From Didymodactylos carnosus (Eukaryota > Rotifera > Eurotatoria > Philodinida > Philodinidae): a stretch of 34,182 bases of DNA. Within the stretch, counting starts at the first letter, position 1; each line of letters begins with the position of its first letter. Made by a program: the position numbers and the translations under genes. The notes beneath the pieces are model-generated. The model searched no databases, was not told the origin of the DNA, and worked only from the letters and a program-made list of their open reading frames with translations. Shown one piece after another: positions 1-9,656 of the stretch. The stretch is taken from NCBI GenBank assembly GCA_905250885.1, contig CAJNOQ010001235.1, positions 1 to 34,182 on the forward strand, in the 5' to 3' direction.

Positions 1-273
1 TAAAACTTCATAATCCAGTCATGATCCATCCAAATTATGTCAGAATATCAACATGTGCTCTGTTTTACCTGCTGAATAATGTGCAGTTCAATAAAAGCCT
101 TAAAAATCAAAGAAAAATACTTTGATTTTTGAAAAGTTTTTTTTGAAATCTTCCGAAGTACAAGAATATTTTTAATATTCTCAAGTAAAATATCCTATTG
201 CTCAGGAAAAACAGAGTACACGTTCATATTCTCACATAATTTGGGTGGATCATGACTGGATTATGAAGTTTTA
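1..273. mobile_element. Hairpin-type MITE (non-autonomous DNA transposon)
   Basis: The first and last ~72 bases are near-perfect reverse complements: TAAAACTTCATAATCCAGTC at base 1 is matched by its complement ending at base 273. The arms then diverge, and a short stem (about 102-130, AATCAAAG/CTTTGATT) sits near the centre. There is no coding capacity. The structure fits a foldback MITE. The window starts at its first recognisable base, so the left target-site duplication cannot be read and the superfamily is not assigned. Confidence 0.8.
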
Positions 274-297
274 ATCTTAATCAAAAATCGGTTATTT

Positions 298-400
298 GAC
301 ATCATCTAGGTTTCTGGAACTTTTTTGGAAAACAAATGTTGCCACGAGGTTCAGCGTGATCGATTACCTATGTTTCCATCCGTTTACGCAATTATCACAC
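298..400 (+). repeat. Fragment of dispersed repeat family (relative of 26083-26750)
   Basis: This stretch (landmarks ATGTTGCCACGAGGTTCAGC and GATTACCTATGTTTCCAT) aligns by eye with 26130-26230 and, inverted, with 26600-26700 (landmarks ATGTTGCCACTAGATTCAGC and ATAACCTACGTTTTCATG). It appears to be a diverged partial copy of the same dispersed repeat, directly adjoining the 403-599 direct repeat. No open frame of note. Confidence 0.6.
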
Positions 401-402
401 CT

Positions 403-599
403 AAAGAAATATTGATTCTGGGACTCTCACAAAATCCGATACCACGCCGGAACCAGGAAAAATTAAGAGTTCGCTTGGCTTCCATTTTGGAGAGGACACT
501 TTGACTACAAAATACTTGACTGTCTGTGTGTGTGCGCAAAATACGGAAAAATCGCTGTCAGATAATTTATGGATAAGCCAATTGGAACAGAGAAAATAT
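403..599 (+). repeat. 197-bp direct repeat, copy 1
   Basis: Nearly identical to 1969-2164. Shared landmarks are AAAGAAATATTGAT at the start, a CGCCGGAACCAGG block, a TGTCTGTGTGTGTGCGC block and CAATTGGAACAGAGAAAATAT at the end. The flanks on both sides are unrelated. The short open frame inside (from 501) is shared by both copies, but I see no evidence that it is a gene on its own. It probably belongs to an unidentified transposable element. Confidence 0.85.
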
Positions 600-1440
600 T
601 CGAAGAGATGGCTGAAATGTATACTGGTGCAGAGAGAAAGAGAGCTAAGGAAACCTTGTCTGTACTACGATAGCTGTCGCCAGAATCAGTCAATTTTGAT
701 AACACCAAAAAGTTATGTACGTAATAAAACTTGCAGAATATAGATAGTCTACCATAGCAAATCGTAGGAATACATCCAGCCCCTTAAGATCTCCAGACGA
801 TGGAGAGAAAACATTTTAGCTTTATATTATATTGTACGCTTTTTTCTGGGAATCAGAAAAGGTCGTTCTGAGCTATCCTAGCTGCGAACACCGACTGCAG
901 GTAGGCGTGAGTATTGTCTTGACTTTAGCAATATTTTAGACCTTTCCGGATCTTTGGAGGGTTTTGAGAAAACCTTTTTGATTTACATTAGATTAAAAAC
1001 CTTATACATCAAATCAGAGACAAATTCACAACGTATTTTAGATAATCCTTCAGCGAACGGAGGCGTGAGCGCTGTTTTGGATTCAAACGTTATGAAAGAC
1101 CGTTTGCAGATTTGAGTTCCTGAAGTGAAGGGACAGAGTGGGTGAGCACAGTGCAGGCTAGCATTACCTTATCATTTTGCGATCAATTTTTATAGATCTC
1201 ACTTTGACCGATATATATTCGTTTGTCATACTATGTGCAGATGTGAATTCATATATGGTTAACATACACGCCAATCGGTAGATCGCCGGTAGCGGTCGGT
1301 AGCGAACGTATATTGTAATATGTGACACATGCACGACAAATTTCTGATATTATTTATTTGATAATATTCTGTTGCACTAAACGGATACGACCATACGACT
1401 AGCTTCTTTAATGATACCCACACGAACTGTTTTTCCCTAT
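600..1440. other. Gene-free stretch
   Basis: No supported gene, RNA gene or mobile-element terminus was found here. The only local structure is a short GC-richer patch near 1275-1305 with three GGTAGCG-like words, similar to a word in the hairpin at 15757-15807. Confidence 0.5.
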
Positions 1441-1444
1441 TCAG

Positions 1445-1865
1445 GGTGTTATGACGCTATAAAACACGTTTTTTTAAATTATGGTATTACAATGCTGTAG
1501 ATTTATCTCATTACAATGCGACAGGCGTAACCTGTCGTATTATAACGCGTTGCAAAGTTGTTTTTCAGGAATTTATGGCGTTGTCACTGGATAAAAGTTT
1601 TCATTGCATTACAACTCTTGAAAGTTATAGCATTGTAATGCGTTTCAACTTTTTATCTCGTTACAACGCCATTAGATTTGTCTACCGCCTTATAATACGT
1701 TAAATTCTAATGTATTATAACGCCTTCGAGTTGTCTACTTCATAATGCGTTATAATACCTGAGATGTGTTATCTAATTATAACGGAACACTCTTTTATAG
1801 CCTTATAACTCATTAGATAATGCATATCGTATTGTAACGAGTTAATATCTAATAGATTATGAAGC
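1445..1865. repeat. Degenerate 27-28 bp tandem array (TTATAACGC-type core)
   Basis: The motif family ATTATAACGC / ATTACAATGCG / GTTACAACGCC recurs at about 1484, 1511, 1539, 1631, 1659, 1687, 1710, 1749, 1776, 1803 and 1830, mostly 27-28 bp apart. Several units also share a TTGTCTAC or ATCTAAT word between cores. Some cores appear in reverse orientation (GCATTGTAATGCG, AATGCGTTATAAT). No coding frame runs through it. It looks like an old, diverged minisatellite or the interior of an unidentified element. It lies between the two copies of the 197-bp direct repeat. Confidence 0.7.
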
Positions 1866-1968
1866 ATTATTATTTTGTATCCACGATGTCCGTTTGGAAG
1901 TCGTTTATCATGTTCTTTTCCTATGGGATAATACTTAGCTGTCACTAACTCCTTTTTTTATCATACCA

Positions 1969-2164
1969 AAAGAAATATTGATCCTGGGATTCTCACAAAA
2001 TCCGATGCCACGCCGGAACCAGGAAAAATTAAGAGTTCGCTTGGCTTCCATTTTGGAGAGGACACTTTGACTACAAAATACTTGACTGTCTGTGTGTGTG
2101 CGCAAAATACAAAAAAATCGCTGTCGGATAATTCATGTATACCCAATTGGAACAGAGAAAATAT
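1969..2164 (+). repeat. 197-bp direct repeat, copy 2
   Basis: Second copy of the repeat at 403-599. It runs straight into a truncated kelch sequence at 2165. An ATG inside the repeat (2067) is in frame with the kelch fragment, giving a chimeric open frame. Confidence 0.85.
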
Positions 2165-2444
2165 GAAGAACACTACTGCAAGCATGGCAACAGCACGTGA
2201 ACAGCATACTGCAATGCTGCCCAATTCGAGCAAAGTTCTTGTCACTGGTGGTTACAGACCGTCCGCTTATCTTACTAGTTGTGAGATATATGATCCATCA
2301 TCGGGACAATGGAACACTACTGCAAGCATGGCAACAGCACGTCAAGAGCATACTGCAACCCTTCTCAATTCGAGCAAAATTCTTGTCACTGGTGGTGAAG
2401 AATCGTCCGGCCAGCTTGCCAGTTTTGAAATATACTATCCTTGA
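2067..2444 (+). pseudogene. Truncated kelch-repeat copy fused to a repeat (probable pseudogene)
   Basis: The open frame encodes 125 residues. About 33 come from the 197-bp repeat. The rest is two kelch-type repeats (MATAREQHTAMLPNSSKVLVTGG-like, then HTATLLNSSKILVTGG) ending at EIYYP and a TGA stop. It is close to the 3' half of the minus-strand kelch gene at 4213-5637, but it lacks the signal peptide, the Cys-rich domain and the first kelch repeats. The loop residue Gly of NSGK is changed to Ser in both repeats. Similarity continues past the stop to about 2572, covering what is the 3' untranslated region in the other copy. Because the 5' part is a repeat and no promoter or signal sequence is present, I read it as a 5'-truncated duplicate rather than a working gene. 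Expression as a chimera cannot be excluded. Confidence 0.7.
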
Positions 2445-2572
2445 ATCTTCTATTGTCAGCGGAAAAGGAAGTGCCGCGCCTTCTTACTCTTCTCTTTGGG
2501 GTTAATAGCCAGTATTGACAAAGTTCTTTTCGTCGTGACTTTTCGCTGTTTTCGCTTACATTTGTTAAAAGT
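2165..2572 (+). repeat. Inverted duplicate of kelch gene 3' end (partner 4083-4680)
   Basis: From GAACACTACTGCAAGCATGG through the kelch stop and on past CTTACATTTGTTAAAAGTA, this is the reverse complement of 4083 onward, with internal repeats of the partner absent. The similarity breaks at 2572 on this side and near 4083 on the other. The arms are separated by about 1.5 kb of unrelated DNA. Confidence 0.85.
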
Positions 2573-4082
2573 ATACTTCTTACACAGCGAAAAGAGGGGC
2601 TCTAGACAACAAAAATACGGAAGAAGTTGGATAAAAGATATATTTTAACTAGACAAAGCTACTCAATAATCCATTCATAAAAGTCATCTTAAACATGAAG
2701 ACTGTGGATGGAAATCTAGGAAATCCAAATACATTTTGGCAGTCAAACGTGAAAACAAATGACGGATTTTGTGCAAAAAATTGATTTTTTTGATTAGGTG
2801 ATTTTTTTTCAGAACTATTTAGGTCAAGAAATTGAATTTAAAATTTTAAAATTTTTAAACTTAAATTTTCTTTAAGTTCAGATTCGTAATCAACACAAGG
2901 AAAAACGCGTCTAATATATATATATATATTTCTTTTGTTCGAGTGAAAACAAAAATTTGAACCATCAGATTCGACAGATGATGTTAGGTGGCCACGCAGT
3001 TTGTTGTACAAGAATTTGTGGTTGACTAAAGACCCTAAATTTGAACAGGGACTCTGAAAGACCGTGAAGGCACAAATGAATATCAGGTTCGTGATCAGTA
3101 TGAAAGACTATCCTTTCTTTTCGCACTTTCCGTATGACTATTTGTTCGGAACATTACAGAGGACTACGTGTTTTACTATCGCATTTTGACTGTTCAAGGC
3201 CGTTTTTTGATCTTATTTCTGATGGGCCCATCACCATTTTTGATATGGTGTATAGCGTGAAAAGGCGCATCTTTTGATGTAAAATTATGCAGGATAAATT
3301 ACCAGGAATACCTGGAAAAATCCAGTTATTTCCACAAGATGGAACCAACAAATGGATACATCATCTCGGTTAACAGGTACTCACAACATCAAAATTCAGT
3401 AACAATGTATTTCATATTGCGTATCAGAACGACTCATGTCGGTCTTTACAAATGCACTTGCCCTATTCTTTGAGTCTTGGTTCTATTAGTTTGTGCAGTC
3501 GCTTTACGTACCCATATGGTGAAAAACTGCTTGAACCCTTTACGAAAGACTGTTGACGCACCAAAGTACGTATAGAAAGGAACAGCACTGTTGAAGTAAA
3601 TAAGTATAAGTAGTCACTGCAACTTCCATAATGATGAATGGATAGACAAATGTTGTCACAATATAAACAGAAGGGCAGGTAAGAACAAAATTGTCGAATT
3701 CCATTGTATTTAAAACTTACTTTTGTTCTCCGTTCAAACGACGGCTCTTGTAAACGTTCTCGCATATTCTTCTAGCGGATTCTTTGTATATCATATTAAA
3801 AACAATAAAATGAAAGCATATCGAGAACGAAGTATCGAGATACATAAGTTAGAGTGGAAGATCTTCTATAAACGTATTAATATTCTTAATTCATAGTACT
3901 TCGTTCATATTTAATAGAGAAGAAGATTTTATCACTCATTAAACGCCAACAATGCAGGCGTCTCTTGTACTAACTCTTTTTCTAACAGTAAAACAATATG
4001 AAATATTCGTTTAGGAGAAGCGAAAAATTCGAATTCATTAGACAAAAACAGATTTACTGTCTCAATAATATTTTTCCAAACT
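2573..4082. other. Spacer between kelch arms; no supported gene
   Basis: Mostly AT-rich DNA, including a TA microsatellite near 2915-2929. Short open frames occur on both strands (for example 3463-3765 minus), but none shows domain-like composition, a splice context or similarity to anything else in the window. Confidence 0.5.
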
Positions 4083-4212
4083 TTACTTTTAACAAATGTA
4101 AGCGAAAACAGCGAAAAGCCATGACGAAAAGAACTTTGTCAATACTGGCTATTAACCCCAAAGAGAAGAGTAAGAAGGCGCCGCACTTCCTTTTCCGCTG
4201 ACAATAAAAGAT

Positions 4213-5637
4213 TTAAGGATAGTATATTTCACAACTCGCAAGCTGGCCGGACGATTCTTCACCACCAGTGACAAGAACTTTTCCCGAATTGAGAAGGGTT
4301 GCAGTATGCACTTGACGTGCTGTTGCCATACTTGCAGTAGTGTTCCATTGTCCCGATGATGGATCATATATCTCACAACCAGCAAGAATACCGGATGTTG
4401 TATAACCACCAGTGACAAGAACTTTGCCCGAATTGAGCAGAGTTGCAGTATGCTGTTCACGTGCTGTTGCCATGCTTGCAGTAGTGTTCCATTGTCCCGA
4501 TGATGGATCATAAATCTCACAACCAGCAAGATAACCAGACGTTGTATAACCACCAGTGACAAGAACTTTGCCCGAATTGAGCAGAGTTGCAGTATGCTGT
4601 TCACGTGCTGTTGCCATGCTTGCAGTAGTGTTCCATTGGCCCGATGATGGATCATATATTTCACAACTAGGAAGAGCACTGCCCGATGTATTCATACCAC
4701 CAGTGACAAGAAGTTTGCCCGAGTTTAGCAGGGTTGCAGTATGATCTTCACGTGCTATTGTCATGCTTGTAGTAAAGTTCCACTGATCTTAAGGGAAAGA
4801 CATTACAACAGGAATTATAGTATTCTACCTGTGGTGGTGGTATAAACCGACTTCAATTCGAAGGTCATCCCATTGATCTTCACCCGCGCAGCTTCAAAGC
4901 TAAGACTTAACTGTTTAAAGATAATAAATAAAACTCAGTACTTGTTATTATTGTTGAAGTAGCCACCGTTGATGACGTCGGTATCCATTCTAAATGTCAA
5001 AATAAAGAGTGACCTGATTTTCACAACGATTAATTCACGCGCAATCTATTAGGTGATAGTAATAGAAAATAAATTAATGTATACACTCACCACATAAATG
5101 AGATGAAGAACATGTTATATTTTTATCATTTCTACACCATTCACCATTTTGACATGATGAACCATTGTATCCTTGATTTAAACACATCGATCCATTCCAA
5201 TATGTATGTGGGGGACATTGACAAGTATTATTAATACATAATAAATATCGATTTATTTGACACTGATTACATGTTTGGTTATAGACTAAATAAAGTTGCT
5301 GTGTATATGCAATACTACCAACTCTTGATGTTGATGGGACAGCTGCTGATCTATTCACTTGACCAGTTGTTATTTCACCTTCAAATAGTCGACATCGTTT
5401 AGATAATGTATCATAATCGAGCGTCCGACACAAGGAATTCAGATTACATGTTTGTGCACAACCGATTCGTGATGACACCGAGATTGTATTTATTAACTCA
5501 ATTGGATCAGCAGGTGCAAATAATGTACCGAAATCGTCAAGGTGAATATGCGACTGGAATTGTGAATAAATAAGATCGATGAACAGGAACCATCGAAGAA
5601 AATACTGTGGTATAATTGAGTATCTAACTGTTTTCAT
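4213..5637 (-). CDS. Secreted Cys-rich / kelch-repeat protein, four exons
   Basis: Exons on the minus strand are 5637-5091, 4989-4942, 4891-4829 and 4787-4213 (410 residues). Every intron is GT-AG and phase 1, so the frame closes through all four exons. Exon 1 begins with a hydrophobic signal-like segment (FLRWFLFIDLIYS, about residues 13-25). A Cys-rich region follows (CAQTCNLNSLCRTLDYD ... CRLFEG) that resembles a PAN/apple module, then Cys pairs (NQTCNQCQ, CQCPPHTYWNGSMCLN) resembling EGF-like or knottin spacing. Exons 2 and 3 encode a short Ser/Thr-rich linker. Exon 4 encodes four kelch-type repeats of about 48 residues (HTATLLNSGKVLVTGG, then CEIYDPSSGQWNTT), ending abruptly at EIYYP-stop. 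A full kelch propeller usually needs five to seven blades, so this is short. Such kelch families are known to be abundant in rotifers. A secreted or surface role is inferred; partner and substrate are unknown. The exon 2/3 boundaries are the least certain (the exon 3 acceptor is weak). Because both are multiples of three and phase 1, they could be skipped without breaking the frame. Confidence 0.75.
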
Positions 5638-6189
5638 GTGAAAGTTTCTCTTTCTTCGAATGTTCCTTCGTTGTCAATACTAGATATTTTAATAAAATTT
5701 GTTATCTTTTTCTTCACAGTATTAAGGTGAAAAGTTCTTTTTCAGATCTATATAAAATTTTCCCGAACTATAGTGCTGATTGAGGTTGTGAAGTTCACAA
5801 GAGAAGAAAAAGAAAATGAATAATTGCAATGTCGAAAAGGTGTTTCATAAGAAAGCAGAAAGAAGAATTGTTTGCCACTAAAAGCAGGATGTTGTGTCCT
5901 CCTAATCTGGTTTTAACCCGATAACATATGTATAAAAGACAATGTTTCCTCGTCTGAAAAAGCAGTGAACTGATGGGCTAGAATGCTTGATGGTTAAGAC
6001 ATGCAAACATTAAGCTCGAAATGGCATTTATCGTGTTACGTAAACAATTTAAAAAATCGTTTAGAAGAATTCTGCGAAAGGTACGTTTTGCTTAACCTTA
6101 TTAATAACGACGGCATTAATATGTGTTTGTTTGGGTTTCATGTTAATATTTATTCAGAAATTTTGACATGTAGAAGGAATACCGACGAC

Positions 6190-6229
6190 GCTTGCTAGTT
6201 CTGAAATATATGATCCATCAACGGACCAA
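6190..6229 (+). pseudogene. Kelch exon fragment (plus-strand arm)
   Basis: Reads GCTTGCTAGTTCTGAAATAT then GATCCATCAACGGACCAATGG, the counterpart of a kelch blade C-terminus (YDPSTDQW). It is out of frame after the next few codons and is joined directly to the opposite-strand fragment. Confidence 0.6.
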
Positions 6230-6239
6230 TGGACACACT

Positions 6240-6385
6240 ACTGCAACCATAGCAAGAATTTTGCCCGAATTGACCAGAGTTGCAGTATGAGCATCGCGTG
6301 CTGTTGCCATGCTTGCTGTGGTGTTCCATTGGCCCGTTGATGGATCATATAATTGAGAACTAGCAAGCGATATCGGTATTCCTTC
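6240..6385 (-). pseudogene. Kelch exon fragment (minus-strand arm)
   Basis: Minus-strand translation gives [17 protein letters not shown], then [21 protein letters not shown], about one kelch blade. It is preceded by an acceptor-like TTTTGACATTTAG, as in exon 2 of the kelch gene at 4213-5637. The sequence stops at the palindrome centre, so it is a fragment rather than a gene. Confidence 0.7.
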
Positions 6386-7740
6386 TAAATGTCAAAATAA
6401 AGACCGACCTGATTTTGACAACGATTAGTTCACGTGGAATCTATTAGATGATCGTAATCACACCTTTCATGCCGTTTCTAACAATTTTTTGACCCTGAAT
6501 AAATATTAACATGAAACCCAAACAAACACATATTAATGCCGTCGTTATTAATAAGGTTAAGCAAAACGTACCCTTCGCAGAATTCTTCTAAACGATTTTT
6601 TAAATTGTTTACGTAACATGACAAATGCCATTTCGAGCACTTCTCCCTCTAAGGAATTTTAAAGCATAAATAGGAAATATGAAAAATTCGTATATCAAAA
6701 TATCTGTAAAGTAATTGTATCTTCAACGTCTGTCTATATTTCAGCATGTTTAAGAAAGATATTGTTACAATACACGTCATAACATACGTTCAAATGCTGA
6801 CATACGTTCATGTGCAACTACTTAATGTTTGCATGTCTTAACCATCAAGCATTCTAGCCCATCAGTTCACTGCTTTTTCAGACGAGGAAACATTGTCTTT
6901 TATATATATGTTATCGGGTTAAAACCAGATTAGGAGGACACAACATCCTGCTTTTAGTGGCAAACAATTCTTCTTTCTGCTTTACGATGAATTTACGATG
7001 AACAGGCAGATAGAAAAATATGAAAGGTCTGAGCTGTATTATTGCCGCTGGAAATGAATTTAGGGATGAAGTATCGTCTGCAAAATTTGTTATCCTGCAT
7101 TTTTATAGCGTTAGTTGTCAAATTGTTTTACAAGATTTAAAAAATTTTACTGGACTTTTCTGTTGAAAAATAAATCGGCTGTACTGTTAATGAAAACTAA
7201 ACGCAAATTAACCTACCTATCAGATGAAAACCGTAACATAGCAACATTAGTTCGAAATATATGCAAAATAATTCAGTAGGATGGATAATCGATGTTTTCA
7301 TTTACTTTAGGGGTTATCTGAGGTCATCTTATATCAGTCTTGGGGCTCCCTGCAAAACTGATACCACGCCTAAACTACAGAGGCTGAACCACCTGATCAA
7401 GATATCGTACATAGCATAATTTGTAGGAAATTCGACGAGCTTTAAAATGGTATATGACACAAAATGTACTTGCTTCTTTACCAGTGTGAAAGAAATAGTA
7501 AAAAGTGGAAGTATATCGCAATTTCCTCCAGTCGGTTTACTTCTGATCTCATCGATCTTGAACTTCCGAACCTACCAGTTTGTACCAATTTCATGCGCTC
7601 CAAGATAATATATAATAGGAAGATGTATGTTTTCTTATTTGCTAGAAAAAGAGGCTTTACAAGTGAAGACCATCTACTATATTGTATACGAAGGATTATT
7701 CTAAGTGCTATAAAAGCACTGCGATTAAGTGTTATGTTAC

Positions 7741-8069
7741 CAAGGGGGAAATAGCAAAATTCCAAGCAGCTGTAAACTCCTAGACCTAAGAAGCTTGGAG
7801 AATCCTGTAGAAACTTCCCAAAGTTCGAGAAACTAGAGAAATCCATGAGAGTACAAGAAAAAATCGGAGAAACAGATTAGATTCCGATGAAATCCCGAAA
7901 AATCTGTAAAAATGACTGAAAATGGGACTAAGCGGGAAAAACGCGGGCTCAGCGAGGTCACGAAGAATACCAAGGAGTCTCAGGGGTACAACAAAATTTG
8001 AAAAAAATTGATTGCCTGTGGAACGGAGCCCAGATTACAAACGTCACAAAATCTGCTGTTTCCCCCTTG
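7741..8069. mobile_element. hAT-type MITE with 8-bp target duplication
   Basis: The 329-bp element begins CAAGGGGGAAATAGCA and ends with the complement of CAAGGGGGAAACAGCA. It is flanked on both sides by the identical 8-mer TATGTTAC (7733-7740 and 8070-8077). An 8-bp target duplication with short terminal inverted repeats beginning CA is the hAT hallmark. The interior is non-coding. A related terminus appears at 34008. Confidence 0.88.
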
Positions 8070-8077
8070 TATGTTAC

Positions 8078-9374
8078 ACACGTTCTGTAAAATTTTAGGG
8101 GCTATCCAATGATATATTTACTTTGTGGCCTATGTGAAAGAAACATGAAAAAAATACATTTTACGTAATCTATAGCTGATCTTTGAGGAGTGAGCTATCG
8201 ATGAAGAAGTACGCGGATTTTAGTTACCAAAAGTACGCGAAATTACTTAAAACCGACTGATGTTCTACGATTTACAGAATCAGTTCTAGACAAAAAATGA
8301 AGTAGGTCGATTATCAACCTTATGCGGCCCCTTCCATTCATGACAATGTCTGTTTGAGAAGTTTGTGAAAAATTCGTATCTGGCTCAAAATCGGTTGAAA
8401 AATACTCCGGAATTTTAAAATATACTTTATTATACCTTCTTAAAACCTTATAACCACCTTAAAACTCACAGAATATATTTTATGTCTTGAAGAGTTTTCT
8501 AAAAATCATTAGAACTACACATAGGTTCTTTTCATACTTTAAATAGGAGCATCAGATAAAGCAGCAAAACTCAAGTATATTATAAAATTTTAAAGTATTT
8601 TCAACCGACTTTGAATGAGAGACAAAGTTTTCGATTTTGCATGTAAATAGTTTAAAATGTAGTTTAAAATAAAATTTCATCGAGAGTAATTTTCATCAGA
8701 TTTTTAAAATTTCAAATGACATTATCATAACAGACATTATCATAAGATTCAGAGTGATGGATATAACTTTTACAAAATAATTGACCGCATATATTGATCT
8801 CGAAAACTAAATATTTTTGAGTAGAAATCCTCTCCACGTTGTTTGTTTTTATGTAAATGTGAATATAATTGAATTTGTTATAAAATACGTGAAATACATG
8901 CATACATCGCTAATAAGACATCTCGTATTTAGAAGGACATAATTAACCTAGTATTAAACAAAAAAATGTATACTTCATTTTTTGTAATCTGCCGTCCCTG
9001 CTCTACCGCGACACTGGCAGACAGTGGATTCAAAAATCACCTTGAATATATAAAAGTATGACAGCAGGATACCTCAAGTAACTTCCTGAAGAGTACTAAT
9101 TTAGCCAATTAAATAAAAATTTCTTAGATGTTTATGACATTATCGAAGATATCTGATTAATTATTCCCGTATCTTGGAGTTAGATCATTCACTAGAGTTC
9201 AAGGATCTCTGCATCATTCCTCTAAAGTAAAAAAGCTTGCTCTTAATTAGACTATTCTTATATTAAGTACATATTTTTACGTGTAATTTAGTTAGTAACC
9301 GTAAAAATTTTGTTGTTATAAGTATTATTTTTCTTTTCTTATTATTTACAACAAAAAACAAAACAATGTATTTA
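8078..9374. other. Gene-free AT-rich stretch
   Basis: No supported gene or repeat boundary. The only longer minus-strand frame (8712-8903) has low-complexity AT-driven composition. Part of this may be 3' untranslated or downstream sequence of the receptor exon ending at 9375. Confidence 0.45.
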
Positions 9375-9656
9375 TTATCGCAGTTGGTGATTAGGTTGTA
9401 GATTAATAATGGTTGATGCTGATAAGTAAGCTGGATTTGCACTATTAATATTCCATTTTAATCGTTTAATATCAAGACGTCTCTGTTGTTTACGTTGAAA
9501 TCGTTGTTTATATAATAATTTAATAAATGCTTGACGAAATTCACGAGATGTTAAAGCATAAAGTAAAAAATTTAAAGCTGAATTTGTATAACCTAACCAT
9601 GTAAATGTTTTGAATAATAATTCATGATTTGATGAACGAATAAGAAATACGCCACT
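9375..9656 (-). pseudogene. Class A (aminergic-type) GPCR, C-terminal exon fragment
   Basis: Minus-strand translation, ending at TAA 9377-9375, runs GVFLIRSSNHELLFKTFT, then WLGYTNSALNFLLYA, LTSREFRQAFIKLLY, then a basic tail (KQRFQRKQQRRLDIKRLK) of about 45 residues. This is transmembrane helix 7, helix 8 and the cytosolic tail of a rhodopsin-family receptor. WLGYxNSALN is typical of amine receptors. The usual NPxxY motif reads NFLLY (Pro to Phe). Reading upstream, the receptor sequence stops exactly at the TTAA where the element 9660-11093 is inserted, and no helix 6 (FxxCWxPF) is found on the far side. Either the gene was broken by the element, or this is a last exon whose acceptor (CTTAAG just upstream) is now part of the insertion site. 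Its ligand cannot be stated. Confidence 0.72.

Larger units (their letters stand above)
5854..6985. repeat. Large imperfect palindrome with kelch fragments at its centre
   Basis: Left arm 5854-6225 (AAAGCAGAAAGAAGAATTG ...) is the reverse complement of right arm 6330-6985, except that about 185 bp (6641-6825) and about 110 bp (around 6385-6496) of the right arm are missing from the left arm. At the centre both arms carry the same exon start, ACATTTAG or ACATGTAG followed by AAGGAATACCGA and a kelch repeat. Each arm therefore looks like the start of a kelch exon with its upstream intron, placed head to head. The sequence at 6386-6450 is also similar to the kelch gene intron at 4985-5065. Confidence 0.85.

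Noticed and set aside
3463..3765. 100-codon minus-strand frame
   Set aside because: No recognisable motif, no splice context and no similarity to other frames in the window. Cys/Tyr/Ser content fits chance in AT-rich DNA.
7464..7754. 96-codon plus-strand frame and its overlapping minus-strand partner (7478-7846)
   Set aside because: Both run into the MITE that begins at 7741, overlap each other and show no family features.
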